64,000 nt of DNA. Source: Burkholderiales bacterium (GTDB taxonomy: Bacteria; Pseudomonadota; Gammaproteobacteria; Burkholderiales; Burkholderiaceae_C). The notes below the pieces were generated by a model. That model was not told the origin of the DNA. It searched no databases and worked only from the letters and a program-made list of their open reading frames with translations. Below, in pieces: positions 34,373 through 42,832 of this stretch. Positions within the stretch are counted from its first letter, which is position 1. Each line of letters starts with the position of its first letter. The translations under genes were made by a program, and so were the position numbers. The DNA lies in the NCBI GenBank assembly GCA_016213325.1, contig JACRAY010000009.1, forward strand, positions 62,001 through 126,000, in the 5' to 3' direction.

Positions 34373-35298
34373 GCGGATGCCAGATGCAAGATGTGTTCCA
34401 CCTGCAGCTCCAGTGCTTCGGCCAGCGGGGTGCGGCCGTCCAGCACGTCCCGAATGTAGGCTGCCGTGCGGTCGGCTGCGATGTCCCTGGGCCAGTCGGG
34501 GAGATCGGTGGTGGTGCCCTTGCGCCCTTGCTGCAGCGCCACGCGCTGCCCGGCCACGAAGCCGTCCATTTGCGGCAGCCGGCGCGCGTCGGCCACCACC
34601 TCGCCTTCGGTGCCGCGCAGGAGCAGGGCGGTCGAGCCCATCCGTTCGAACACGGCGGCCATCGAGGTGGCGTACTCGGCGTGCGTGTAGCTGCTGACGA
34701 TGACGGCCGGCCCGGCTACGGGGTTCATGAGCTTCACCAGGCTGTGCGAGCTGTTGCGCAAGCCCACGACGCGGCGCACGTCCAGCAGGCGCTTCAGGCC
34801 GGGCAGCAGCAGCTCGGTGGGCAGGTAAGCGGCTTCGCCCTCGGCGATAGGGCCGACCTCGGTCCGGGCGCGGATGCCCAGTTCGCCCAGCACCTCGTGT
34901 ACGAACACCCGGTTGGACTCGGTGGCCGTGCCGTGGATCAGCACGGGCAGGCCGCGCCGCGCGACCAGCAGGGCCAGCAGCGGGGTGAGCACGGGCAATT
35001 TGCGCGCGCCGTTGTAGCTGGGCAGCACCACCACAGGCTTGCCGCCCGAAACGGGCGCGCGGGTCATGCGGGCGTAGGTGGCGTCGAGGAAACCCGCCAT
35101 TTCGTCCGGTGTCTCGCCCTTGATGCGCATGGCCAGGCAGAAGGCGCCGACTTCGAGGTCGGTCACCGTGCCGTCGAGCACCTGCCCGAAGAGGTCGGCC
35201 GCCTGCTCGCGCGTGAGCGGCCGTGCGCCGCGCGCGCCCCGGCCGATTTCCTTGATGTACTGCGCGATGGGCATGGCCGATTGTCGGCCATGGCTCAT
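34369..35298 (-). CDS. ybiB: YbiB family nucleic-acid-binding protein (TrpD2-like fold)
   Basis: YbiB/TrpD2 proteins have the anthranilate phosphoribosyltransferase fold but bind nucleic acids rather than anthranilate. The 309 residues show GARPLTREQAADLFGQVLDG, FCLAMRIKGETPDEMAGFL, VLIHGTATESNRVFVHEVLGELGI and RNSSHSLVKLMNP (in pieces). The start may instead be an ATG at 35274 (MPIAQYIKE); that codon is buried in a 9-bp hairpin at 35272-35292. The gene commonly sits in Burkholderiales nitrate assimilation operons; its job there is unknown. Confidence 0.88.
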   Translation of the reverse strand: MSHGRQSAMPIAQYIKEIGRGARGARPLTREQAADLFGQVLDGTVTDLEVGAFCLAMRIKGETPDEMAGFLDATYARMTRAPVSGGKPVVVLPSYNGARKLPVLTPLLALLVARRGLPVLIHGTATESNRVFVHEVLGELGIRARTEVGPIAEGEAAYLPTELLLPGLKRLLDVRRVVGLRNSSHSLVKLMNPVAGPAVIVSSYTHAEYATSMAAVFERMGSTALLLRGTEGEVVADARRLPQMDGFVAGQRVALQQGRKGTTTDLPDWPRDIAADRTAAYIRDVLDGRTPLAEALELQVEHILHLASA

Positions 35299-35329
35299 GA
35301 CTTGGAGCTATGAGCTAAGTTGCGGGGAT

Positions 35330-38104
35330 TCACGCCGCCTGCCGCAGGGGAATGATCGAGCGCACCAGCCGCTTGAGTTCCGGCACGCAAGACCCGCAAT
35401 TGGTGCCGCACTTCAGCGCCCGCTGCAGCGAAGCCAGCCGCTCGTCGTCGCCGCCCGCGCGCGCTGCGAGGTGCTCATTGATCTGCGGCTCGGTCACGTT
35501 GAAGCAGGTGCACACCTGCTTGCCGCGGGCCTGCACGGCCACCGGCGGCTTGGCGCCGGGCGCCAGCAGCAGCCGGCCATAGGCCTGCGCGGGCAACTCG
35601 TCCTGCAGCAGCGTGCGGATCCAGGCCTGCGCGGATGTGTCGCCCGCCAGCAGGAAGGCTTCGAGCCGCGTCGTCTCGCCCTCGCGCTTCAGGTACATGG
35701 CGCGGTGCTGGCCCTTCTTGCGGTCGGCATAGCGCAGCGTCTCGGCTCGCGCCAGCCCCAGCAGGCCTTCGATGCGCTGCAGCCATTCGGCCGGGGGCGC
35801 CTCGTAGGCCGCCGCGCGGAACATCACGCCGCTGCGCTCGCGCCCGAACGGCACGCAGGTGGCAAACGGCACCGTGCCCATCAGGCCCTTGAGCTGCTCG
35901 CGCGCCTGCAAGGCTTCGCCCTCGGGCAGCCAGGCCACGCCCAGCAGCGACCACGGCAATTCGGCCTTCAGGATCTTGACGGCCGCATGCTTCAGCTCGG
36001 GCTGCTTGGACGAAGGGCAGTAAGCGGGCAAGGTCAGCGCGTTGACACCCGCCAGCCTCTCGCCGGTGCTGGAGCAGCCGCCCAGGTACTCGGAGCCCCA
36101 GTGCATCGCAATGAAAGCCTGCCCCAGGCCGACGTCGCTGGAGGCCTGCACCGGCAGCACGATGGAGCCGCGCTTCGAAGTGACGTGCACGAGGTCGCCT
36201 TCGGCCAGCGCTCGGCGCGCCATGTCCTGCGGGTTCACCTGCACCACCGGCTCGGGCACGTGGCCGAACAGGCGGCCCAGCGTGCCGGTGCGGCTCATGC
36301 CGTGCCACTGGTCGCGCAGCCGCCCCGTGTTGAGCGCAAAGGGGTAGCGTGCGTCGCGCGCTTCGGCCACCGGCTGGTACGCCACTTCGGCGAAGCGCGC
36401 CTTGCCGTCCGGCGTGGGAAACACGCCGTCTTCGTACAGGCGCGCCTTGCCTTGCGACTGGCCCTCGGGCAGGGGCCATTGCTGCGGCGCGCGCTCCAGC
36501 ATGTCGTAGCTCATGCCGGTGATGTCGAGGTCGCGCCCGCGCGTTGACTCGCGGTGCTCCTGCCACACCGACTCGGCGTCGGCATAGGGGAACAGCGTGG
36601 CACTGCGGTGCAACTTGCGCTCGAGCCGGCGCGCGAAGTCCACGCCGATCTGCCAGTCGTGGCGCGACCCGCCCGGGGCCGCAACGGCCGGGCGCACGCG
36701 GCTGATGCGCCGCTCGCTGTTGGTGACGGTGCCGTCCTTCTCGCCCCAGGTGGTGGCGGGCAGCAGCAGGTCGGCGAAATCGCAGGTGGCGGTGGTGGAG
36801 AAGGCTTCCTGCACCACCACGAATTCGGCGCGGTCCAGTGCGCGGCGCACGGCGGCTGCGTTGGGCATCGATTGCACGGGATTCGTGCAGGCGATCCACA
36901 GCGCCCTGATTTCGCCGTCTGCCGCGGCTTCGAACATCTCCACTGCCGTCTTGCCCGGCTTCTCCGGCACGCCGGGCACGCCCCACAGCGCGGCGACTTC
37001 CGCGCGATGCGCCGGATTGGCCAGGTCGCGGTGCGCCGACAGCAGGTTGGCGAGCCCGCCCACTTCACGCCCGCCCATGGCATTGGGCTGCCCAGTGAGC
37101 GAGAAGGGTCCGGCACCGGTGCGGCCGATCTGCGCCGTGGCCAGGTGCAGGTTGATGAGCGCCGCGTTCTTCGCGGTCCCGCTCGAGGATTGGTTCAAGC
37201 CCTGGCAATACAGGCTGAGCGTGGCGCCCGAGGTGGCGAACCACCGGGCGGCGGTGTACAGGTCTTCCTTGCGGATGCCGCAAGTCTGCGCCACGAGGTC
37301 GGGCGTGCAGTCGCGCACGACGGCTTTCTGCGCGTCGAAGCCGCTCGTATGCGCCTGGATGTAGCCGGGCTGGGTCCAGCCCTCCCACAGCATGATGTAC
37401 AGCATGCCGTTGAACAGCATCACGTCGGTGCCGGGCTGGATCGCGAGGTGCAGGTCCGCGATTTCGGCCGTGTCGGTGCGGCGCGGGTCGACCACCACCA
37501 CCTTCATGTCCGGGCGCGCGGCGCGTGCGTCTTCGATGCGGCGAAACAGGATCGGGTGCGCCCATGCTGCATTGCTGCCGGCGATGAACAGGCAGTCGGC
37601 GAGCGCCAGGTCTTCGTAGCAGGCCGGCGGCGCGTCGGCACCCAGGGTCTGCTTGTAGCCGGCCACCGCGCTGCTCATGCACAGGCGCGAGTTGGTGTCG
37701 ACGTTGTTGGTGCCTATGAGGCCCTTGGCCAGCTTGTTGAAGACGTAGTAGTCCTCGGTGAGCAGTTGCCCCGAAATGTAGAAGCCGACCGCGTCGGGGC
37801 CGTGCTCGCCGATCACCTGCGCGAACGACTCGGCGGCGAGGTCCAGCGCCGATTCCCACGTCACGCGGTACGGCGCCTCGCCGCGATGCTCGCGGCGCAT
37901 CGGGTGCAGCAGGCGCGCCTGGCGCGTGATCGGGGCAGTGGCCGTGAGGTGCAGCGTCGAGCCCTTGGTGCACAGGCGCCCGAAGTTGGCCGGGTGGTCG
38001 GGGTCGCCCCGGACGCCCCTGATTTCCTCGCCTTCGGATTCGATGATCACGCCGCACCCGACCCCGCAGTACGGGCAGGTGGAGCGTGTCTCCTTCCGGG
38101 TCAT
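35330..38104 (-). CDS. nasA: Assimilatory nitrate reductase catalytic subunit NasA
   Basis: NasA reduces nitrate to nitrite in the cytoplasm using a bis-MGD molybdenum centre. From the ATG at 38104 it has 924 residues and no Tat signal. The N-terminal [4Fe-4S] site is C10-x2-C13-x3-C17-x27-C45 (CPYCGVGCGV...LCTKGS). Molybdopterin domains follow (DTNSRLCMSSAVAGYKQTLGAD; GRTGAGPFSLTGQPNAMGGREVGG, in pieces). The last 65 residues are a BFD-like [2Fe-2S] domain (VCTCFNVTEPQINEH...CGTNCGSCVPEL), as in Klebsiella-type NasA. It overlaps nirD by 4 bases. Confidence 0.97.
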   Translation of the reverse strand: MTRKETRSTCPYCGVGCGVIIESEGEEIRGVRGDPDHPANFGRLCTKGSTLHLTATAPITRQARLLHPMRREHRGEAPYRVTWESALDLAAESFAQVIGEHGPDAVGFYISGQLLTEDYYVFNKLAKGLIGTNNVDTNSRLCMSSAVAGYKQTLGADAPPACYEDLALADCLFIAGSNAAWAHPILFRRIEDARAARPDMKVVVVDPRRTDTAEIADLHLAIQPGTDVMLFNGMLYIMLWEGWTQPGYIQAHTSGFDAQKAVVRDCTPDLVAQTCGIRKEDLYTAARWFATSGATLSLYCQGLNQSSSGTAKNAALINLHLATAQIGRTGAGPFSLTGQPNAMGGREVGGLANLLSAHRDLANPAHRAEVAALWGVPGVPEKPGKTAVEMFEAAADGEIRALWIACTNPVQSMPNAAAVRRALDRAEFVVVQEAFSTTATCDFADLLLPATTWGEKDGTVTNSERRISRVRPAVAAPGGSRHDWQIGVDFARRLERKLHRSATLFPYADAESVWQEHRESTRGRDLDITGMSYDMLERAPQQWPLPEGQSQGKARLYEDGVFPTPDGKARFAEVAYQPVAEARDARYPFALNTGRLRDQWHGMSRTGTLGRLFGHVPEPVVQVNPQDMARRALAEGDLVHVTSKRGSIVLPVQASSDVGLGQAFIAMHWGSEYLGGCSSTGERLAGVNALTLPAYCPSSKQPELKHAAVKILKAELPWSLLGVAWLPEGEALQAREQLKGLMGTVPFATCVPFGRERSGVMFRAAAYEAPPAEWLQRIEGLLGLARAETLRYADRKKGQHRAMYLKREGETTRLEAFLLAGDTSAQAWIRTLLQDELPAQAYGRLLLAPGAKPPVAVQARGKQVCTCFNVTEPQINEHLAARAGGDDERLASLQRALKCGTNCGSCVPELKRLVRSIIPLRQAA

Positions 38105-38478
38105 CGGCGTGCCGGCCCCGCTATCGGCTTCACGGCGTCCAGGCCCAGGCTCGCCAGTTCGACGGCGTTCAGGTAAACCGCGCCGTCTTCCACCTTCACG
38201 CTGAACTTCGGCGTGCAGCCTTCGTCCGGTTGCTTCGCGCAGCCGTCGTCCATGCCGATCGTCCAGTTGTGCAGCGGGCACGCCACGCTGGTGCCGAACA
38301 CGATGCCCTGCGACAGCGGGCCGCCCTTGTGCGGGCAGCGGTCGAGCAGCGCGAACACCTGGTCGCAGTCGTTGCGGAACACGGCTACGTCCATGCCATG
38401 TGGGCGCCCGATGCATCGCGACCCGAGAACCGGGATGTCGTCGACCCGGCAGACCCATTTCCAGTCACCCATGTTCAT
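38101..38478 (-). CDS. nirD: Nitrite reductase small subunit NirD
   Basis: NirD is the Rieske-fold small subunit of NADH-dependent assimilatory nitrite reductase. The 125 residues contain RCPHKGGPLSQGIVFG and ACPLHNWTIGMDDG. Both Cys-x-His and Cys-x2-His pairs are present, so this copy could still bind a [2Fe-2S] cluster, whereas E. coli NirD has lost the ligands. The ATG at 38478 is chosen because it overlaps the nirB stop (ATGA); the ATG two codons later is the alternative. The stop overlaps the nasA start in the same way. Confidence 0.95.
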   Translation of the reverse strand: MNMGDWKWVCRVDDIPVLGSRCIGRPHGMDVAVFRNDCDQVFALLDRCPHKGGPLSQGIVFGTSVACPLHNWTIGMDDGCAKQPDEGCTPKFSVKVEDGAVYLNAVELASLGLDAVKPIAGPARR

Positions 38479-40916
38479 ACCTTCGCTACCTCGATCTTCG
38501 CGAACTGCTTCGTGTCCACGGCCGCCTTGTCGAACTCGAACCACGGGTCGGGCTCGCCGTCCAGGCTGAACTGCAGGCGCTCCCACAGCGCCTTGCGGCC
38601 TTCGTGGTCTTCGACGATCTTCTTCTTGACGTAGTCGAGGCCCACGCGCGACACGTAGTGGATGGTGCGTTCCAGGTACCAGCCTTCCTCGCGGTAAAGC
38701 TGCAGGAAAGCGCCGCTGTACTCCAGCACCTCCTGCGAGGTCTTCAGCTTGCACAGGAACTGCGCCACTTCGGTCTTGATGCCGCCGTTGCCCGCCACGT
38801 AGATCTCCCAGCCCGAATCGACGCCGATCACGCCCACGTCCTTGATGCCGGCCTCGGCGCAGTTGCGCGGGCAGCCCGACACGGCCAGCTTGACCTTGTG
38901 CGGTGCGTACATGCGCCACAGCGCGCGTTCCAGGTCCTTGCCCATCTGGGTGCTGTCCTGCGTGCCGAAGCGGCACCATTCGCTGCCCACGCAGGTCTTC
39001 ACCGTGCGCAGCGCCTTGGCGTAGGCATGGCCCGAGGGCATGCCGATGTCCTTCCACACGGCCTGCAGGTCTTCTTTCTTCACGCCCAGCAGGTCGATGC
39101 GCTGGCCGCCGGTGACCTTGACCGTCGGGATCTTGTACTTGTCCACCGCATCGGCGATGCGGCGCAGCTCGTCGGCCGTGGTCTCGCCGCCCCACATGCG
39201 CGGGATCACCGAATAGGTGCCGTCCTTCTGGATGTTGGCGTGGCTGCGCTCGTTGATGTAGCGCGACTGCGGGTCGTCCTTCGCCTCCTTGGGCCAGGTC
39301 GAGATCAGGTAGTAGTTGAGCGCGGGGCGGCAGGTGGCGCAGCCGTTGGGGGTGCGCCATTCCAGGAACTTCATGGTGTCGGCGATCGACAGCAGCTTGC
39401 TGTGCCGGATGGCGTCGCGTACTTCCTGGTGACTGTGCTCGGTGCAGCCGCAGATGGCCTTCTTCTTCGGTGCGGCCGAGTAGTCGCCGCCCGCGGTGAA
39501 CATCAGGATCTGCTCGACCAGCCCGGTGCAGGAGCCGCACGACGCGCTGGCCTTGGTGCACTTCTTCACCTCGTCCAGCGTGAACAGGCCCTTCTCCTTG
39601 ATGGCCGTGCAGATCGTGCCCTTGGTCACGCCGTTGCAGCCGCACACTTCGTCGTCGTCGGCCATCGAAGCGGCCTTGCTGTGGCCCTGGTGGCCGGTGT
39701 CGCCGATGTTGGACTCGCCGAACATCAGCTTGTCGCGGATGTCGTTGAGCGTGCGGCCTTCGCGCAGCAGCTTGAAGTACCAGCTGCCGTCGACCGTGTC
39801 GCCGTACAGGCAGGCGCCCACCAGCTTGTCGTCCTTGATCACCAGCTTCTTGTAGACGCCGCCGAACGGGTCGGACATGACGATTTCTTCGGTGCCGTCG
39901 CCGCCCATGAATTCGCCGGCCGAGAACAGGTCGATGCCGGTCACCTTGAGCTTGGTGGAGGTGAGCGAGCCCGAGTAGCGGCCGATGCCGAACTGCGCCA
40001 GGTGGTTGGCTGCCACCTTGGCCTGCTCGAACAGCGGCGCCACCAGGCCGTAGGCGATGCCGCGGTGCGCCGCGCATTCGCCCACCGAGTAGATGCGCGC
40101 GTCGGTCACCGTCTGCATGGTGTCGGTGACGACGATGCCGCGGTTGCAGTGCAGGCGCATCTTCTCGGCCAGTTCTGTGTTGGGCCGGATGCCCACCGCC
40201 ATCACCACGAGGTCGGCTTCCACTTCGGTGCCGTCCTTGAACTTCACCGACTTCACGCGGCCGTCGGCGCCGCCCACCAGTTCCTGCGTCTGGGCGCCGA
40301 TCATGAACTTCAGGCCGCGGTCCTCCAGCGACTTCTGCAGCAGCTTGCCCGCCACGTCGTCGAGCTGGCGCTCCATGAGCCACGGCATCACGTGCACCAC
40401 CGTCACCTCCATGCCGCGCAGCTTCAGGCCGTTGGCGGCCTCCAGGCCCAGCAGGCCGCCGCCGATCACCACGGCCTGCCTGTATTTGCTGGCGGCCTCG
40501 ATCATGGCGTTGGTGTCGGCAATGTCGCGGTAGGCGATCACGCCCTTCAGGTCCTTGCCGGGCACCGGCAGGATGAAGGGGTTGGAGCCCGTGCACAGCA
40601 ACAGGCGGTCGTAGGTCTCCTCGGTCCCGTCAACGGCCCGCACGATGCGGCGCACGCGGTCGACTTCGACCACTTTCTTGCCGGCGTGCAGCTTGACGTT
40701 GTTCTCTTCGTACCAGTCCCAGGTATTGAGCACGATCTCGTCCAGCGTCTGCTCGCCGGCGAGCACGGGTGACAGCAGGATGCGGTTGTAGTTGGGGTGC
40801 GGCTCGGCGCCGAACACCGTGATGTCGTACAGCTCGGGGGCGATCTTCAGCAGCTCTTCGATGGTGCGCATGCCGGCCATGCCGTTGCCCACCATCACCA
40901 GCTTCGATTTCTTCAC
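38475..40916 (-). CDS. nirB: NADH-dependent nitrite reductase large subunit NirB
   Basis: NirB reduces nitrite to ammonium with NADH. The start is GTG at 40916 (GGAGAG 6 bases before), giving 813 residues. Order: FAD/NADH-binding domain (VMVGNGMAGMRTIEELL; VIGGGLLGLEAANGLK), two BFD-like [2Fe-2S] units (CGCNGVTKGTICTAIKEKG, CGCTEHSHQEVRDAI), then the ferredoxin-nitrite reductase domain with TVKVTGGQRIDLLG. The siroheme/[4Fe-4S] cysteines are CVGSEWCRFGTQDS and SGCPRNCAEAGIKD. First gene of nirB-nirD-nasA-ybiB-cobA, with a sigma54-type promoter upstream. Confidence 0.97.
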   Translation of the reverse strand: MKKSKLVMVGNGMAGMRTIEELLKIAPELYDITVFGAEPHPNYNRILLSPVLAGEQTLDEIVLNTWDWYEENNVKLHAGKKVVEVDRVRRIVRAVDGTEETYDRLLLCTGSNPFILPVPGKDLKGVIAYRDIADTNAMIEAASKYRQAVVIGGGLLGLEAANGLKLRGMEVTVVHVMPWLMERQLDDVAGKLLQKSLEDRGLKFMIGAQTQELVGGADGRVKSVKFKDGTEVEADLVVMAVGIRPNTELAEKMRLHCNRGIVVTDTMQTVTDARIYSVGECAAHRGIAYGLVAPLFEQAKVAANHLAQFGIGRYSGSLTSTKLKVTGIDLFSAGEFMGGDGTEEIVMSDPFGGVYKKLVIKDDKLVGACLYGDTVDGSWYFKLLREGRTLNDIRDKLMFGESNIGDTGHQGHSKAASMADDDEVCGCNGVTKGTICTAIKEKGLFTLDEVKKCTKASASCGSCTGLVEQILMFTAGGDYSAAPKKKAICGCTEHSHQEVRDAIRHSKLLSIADTMKFLEWRTPNGCATCRPALNYYLISTWPKEAKDDPQSRYINERSHANIQKDGTYSVIPRMWGGETTADELRRIADAVDKYKIPTVKVTGGQRIDLLGVKKEDLQAVWKDIGMPSGHAYAKALRTVKTCVGSEWCRFGTQDSTQMGKDLERALWRMYAPHKVKLAVSGCPRNCAEAGIKDVGVIGVDSGWEIYVAGNGGIKTEVAQFLCKLKTSQEVLEYSGAFLQLYREEGWYLERTIHYVSRVGLDYVKKKIVEDHEGRKALWERLQFSLDGEPDPWFEFDKAAVDTKQFAKIEVAKV

Positions 40917-40949
40917 GCGCGCTCTCCAGGAATTGACTGGCACTGTCTG

Positions 40950-40966
40950 TGCAAGGTGCATGCCAA
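40950..40966 (-). promoter_or_regulatory. Sigma54-type promoter of the nirB operon
   Basis: The minus strand reads TTGGCATGCACCTTGCA, one base off the -24/-12 consensus TTGGCAC-N5-TTGCA with correct GG-N10-GC spacing. Transcription would begin near 40938, about 22 bases before the GTG start. An NtrC-like half-site (TGGTGCA) lies at about 41006-41012. The element is nearly identical to the nrtA promoter at 58810-58826. Confidence 0.75.
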
Positions 40967-41011
40967 GCGCGCTGCACCAGACTTGGGCATGGCTCTTGCA
41001 TACGATGGTGC

Positions 41012-42739
41012 ATGGCGTTCGAGATCGACATCGGGTTCACCTCCCTGGCCGGCACCAAGGAGGTGAACGAAGACTTTGCGGCGGCGATGCTCCCCGAGCC
41101 GGGGCACGAAGCGCTGGGTGCGATCGCGGCCATCGCCGACGGCGTGAGCATGGGCGGCATGGGACGCGAGGCGGCGCAGACCACGGTCACCAGTGTGGTG
41201 CGCGATTACTTCGGCACGCCCGAAACATGGGACGCCACCGTGGCGCTGGACCGCATCATCGGTGCCCAGAATTCGTGGCTGGCCGGCGTGAACCGGCGCC
41301 GCCAGCCGGCCTGCGGCCTCACCACGCTGACGGCATTGGTGTTGCGCGGGCAGGGCTACTCGCTGGCCCACGTGGGCGACACGCGGGCCTACCTGATGCG
41401 CGAAGGCGAGGTGACGCAGCTCACGCACGACCACGCCATGGACCACCCGGACATGAGCCACAAGCTGCTGCGCGCCGTGGGCGCGGAGGACCGGCTGGTG
41501 GTCGACTACAGCCAGGGCGAGATGCACGTGGGCGACGTGTTCGTGCTGGTGTCCGACGGGGTGCACGGCGTGCTGCCGGCCCGCCACTTCAAGACCCTGC
41601 CCACGGACACGGCGCAGGCGCTCAGCGAGTCGCTCGTGCAGGCGGCGCTGCAGAAGGGCAGCAACGACAACGCCACCGCGCTGGTGGTGCGCGTACTGGG
41701 CGTGGAAGAAGCCGGCCTGCACGACGAGAACCGCGCCGCCCAGCAGCTGCCGGTACCGCCCAAGCTGAAGGTGGGCGACGTGATCGACGGCTACTCGGTG
41801 ACGGCGCGCGTCGCCGACAACGGCATCAACGTGCTGTACCAGGTGCGCGACACGGCCACCCGCAAGCTCCATGCGCTGAAGACGCTGCACCCGAGCCGGG
41901 CCCACGACGCCGAAGAACGCGCCATGCTGGCGCACGAGTCGTGGCTGGCCAAGCGCATGCGCACCAGCCGCGCTGCAGAGAACCTGGTGGCCGTCAACGA
42001 CGTGCCGTCGCCCACTGCCTTCTACCTGCTGTACGACTGGCACGGCGGCGAGACCCTGCAGCAGGTGCTGGACCGCAAGCAGCCGCCGGCGGTGCTGCAG
42101 GCCGTCAACGCCGTGACGCAAGTCGCGCGGGCGCTCGGGCGGCTGCACCGCCAGGGCGTGATCCACCGGGACGTGAAACCGGCCAACCTGCACCAGGGCG
42201 AAGACGGCGTGCTGCGGCTGCTCGACCTGGGGGTGGCTCTTACTGGGCGCGAGCCCGAAGCAGCGCGGCTGCTGCATGCCGGCACGCCCAGCTACATCAA
42301 CCCCGAGCAGTGGGGCTGGCGCGCGCAGGGTGGCGAAGCACCCCCCGAAGCGCCCGATGCGCAGAGCGACCTGTTCGCGCTGGGGGTCACGCTGTACCAG
42401 TTGCTGACGGGCGGAAAACTGCCGTACGGCGACGTGCTGCCGTACCAGGCCGGCCGCTACTGGCGCGACCCCATCGCGCCCAGCCGCCACAACCCCGAGG
42501 TGCCGATCTGGCTGGACCACATCGCGCTGAAGGCGGTGGCGCGTGACAAGCGCCAGCGGTTCGAGACGGCCGAGGAGATGCTGCTGGCGCTGGAGCGGGG
42601 CGCTTCGCGGCCGCTCACTGCGCCGGCTGCTTCACCCTTGATCCATCGCGACCCGGCGGCGCTTTGGAAGATCGCGGTGGGCGTGAGCGTGTTGTTCAAC
42701 GTGCTGCTGGTGTACTGGCTGCTGTTCCTGCCGAAGTGA
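41012..42739 (+). CDS. Fused PP2C phosphatase / Ser-Thr protein kinase with C-terminal membrane anchor
   Basis: 575 residues from the ATG at 41012. Residues 1-235 are a PP2C-type phosphatase with the metal-binding AIADGVSMGGMG, LAHVGDTRAYLM and GSNDNATALVV motifs. Residues about 255-525 are a Hanks-type kinase: ALKTLHP holds the ATP lysine, HRDVKPANL (H385, D387) is the catalytic loop, and DLG replaces DFG in LRLLDLGVAL. TPSYINPEQ is the activation/APE region. A single helix (about 550-570) tethers it. Homologues sit next to nirB/narK in other proteobacteria, hinting at post-translational control of nitrate assimilation (inference). Confidence 0.88.
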   Translation: MAFEIDIGFTSLAGTKEVNEDFAAAMLPEPGHEALGAIAAIADGVSMGGMGREAAQTTVTSVVRDYFGTPETWDATVALDRIIGAQNSWLAGVNRRRQPACGLTTLTALVLRGQGYSLAHVGDTRAYLMREGEVTQLTHDHAMDHPDMSHKLLRAVGAEDRLVVDYSQGEMHVGDVFVLVSDGVHGVLPARHFKTLPTDTAQALSESLVQAALQKGSNDNATALVVRVLGVEEAGLHDENRAAQQLPVPPKLKVGDVIDGYSVTARVADNGINVLYQVRDTATRKLHALKTLHPSRAHDAEERAMLAHESWLAKRMRTSRAAENLVAVNDVPSPTAFYLLYDWHGGETLQQVLDRKQPPAVLQAVNAVTQVARALGRLHRQGVIHRDVKPANLHQGEDGVLRLLDLGVALTGREPEAARLLHAGTPSYINPEQWGWRAQGGEAPPEAPDAQSDLFALGVTLYQLLTGGKLPYGDVLPYQAGRYWRDPIAPSRHNPEVPIWLDHIALKAVARDKRQRFETAEEMLLALERGASRPLTAPAASPLIHRDPAALWKIAVGVSVLFNVLLVYWLLFLPK

Positions 42740-42745
42740 GGGGGA

Positions 42746-42832
42746 GCTGGGGTTTCACCCCAGCCTACCCAATGCTTATCCGGCCCGGCGGGACGGCACT
42801 GGCTTCGTAGGCTGGGGTGCAACCCCAGCTTC
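42746..42832. repeat. Pair of inverted GTAG-type REPs (BIME-like)
   Basis: Copy 1 is reversed: GCTGGGGT (42746-42753), loop, ACCCCAGC (42757-42764), then CTAC, the complement of GTAG. Copy 2 is direct: GTAG (42807-42810), GCTGGGGT (42811-42818), loop, ACCCCAGC (42822-42829). Two REPs in opposite orientation make a BIME-like unit between convergent genes. Copy 2 lies inside narK and supplies part of its last 17 codons. Confidence 0.7.

Noticed and set aside
38400..40772. 790-codon open frame on the plus strand opposite nirB
   Set aside because: Composition is typical of a GC-skewed third-position shadow; nirB on the other strand has all siroheme and FAD motifs.
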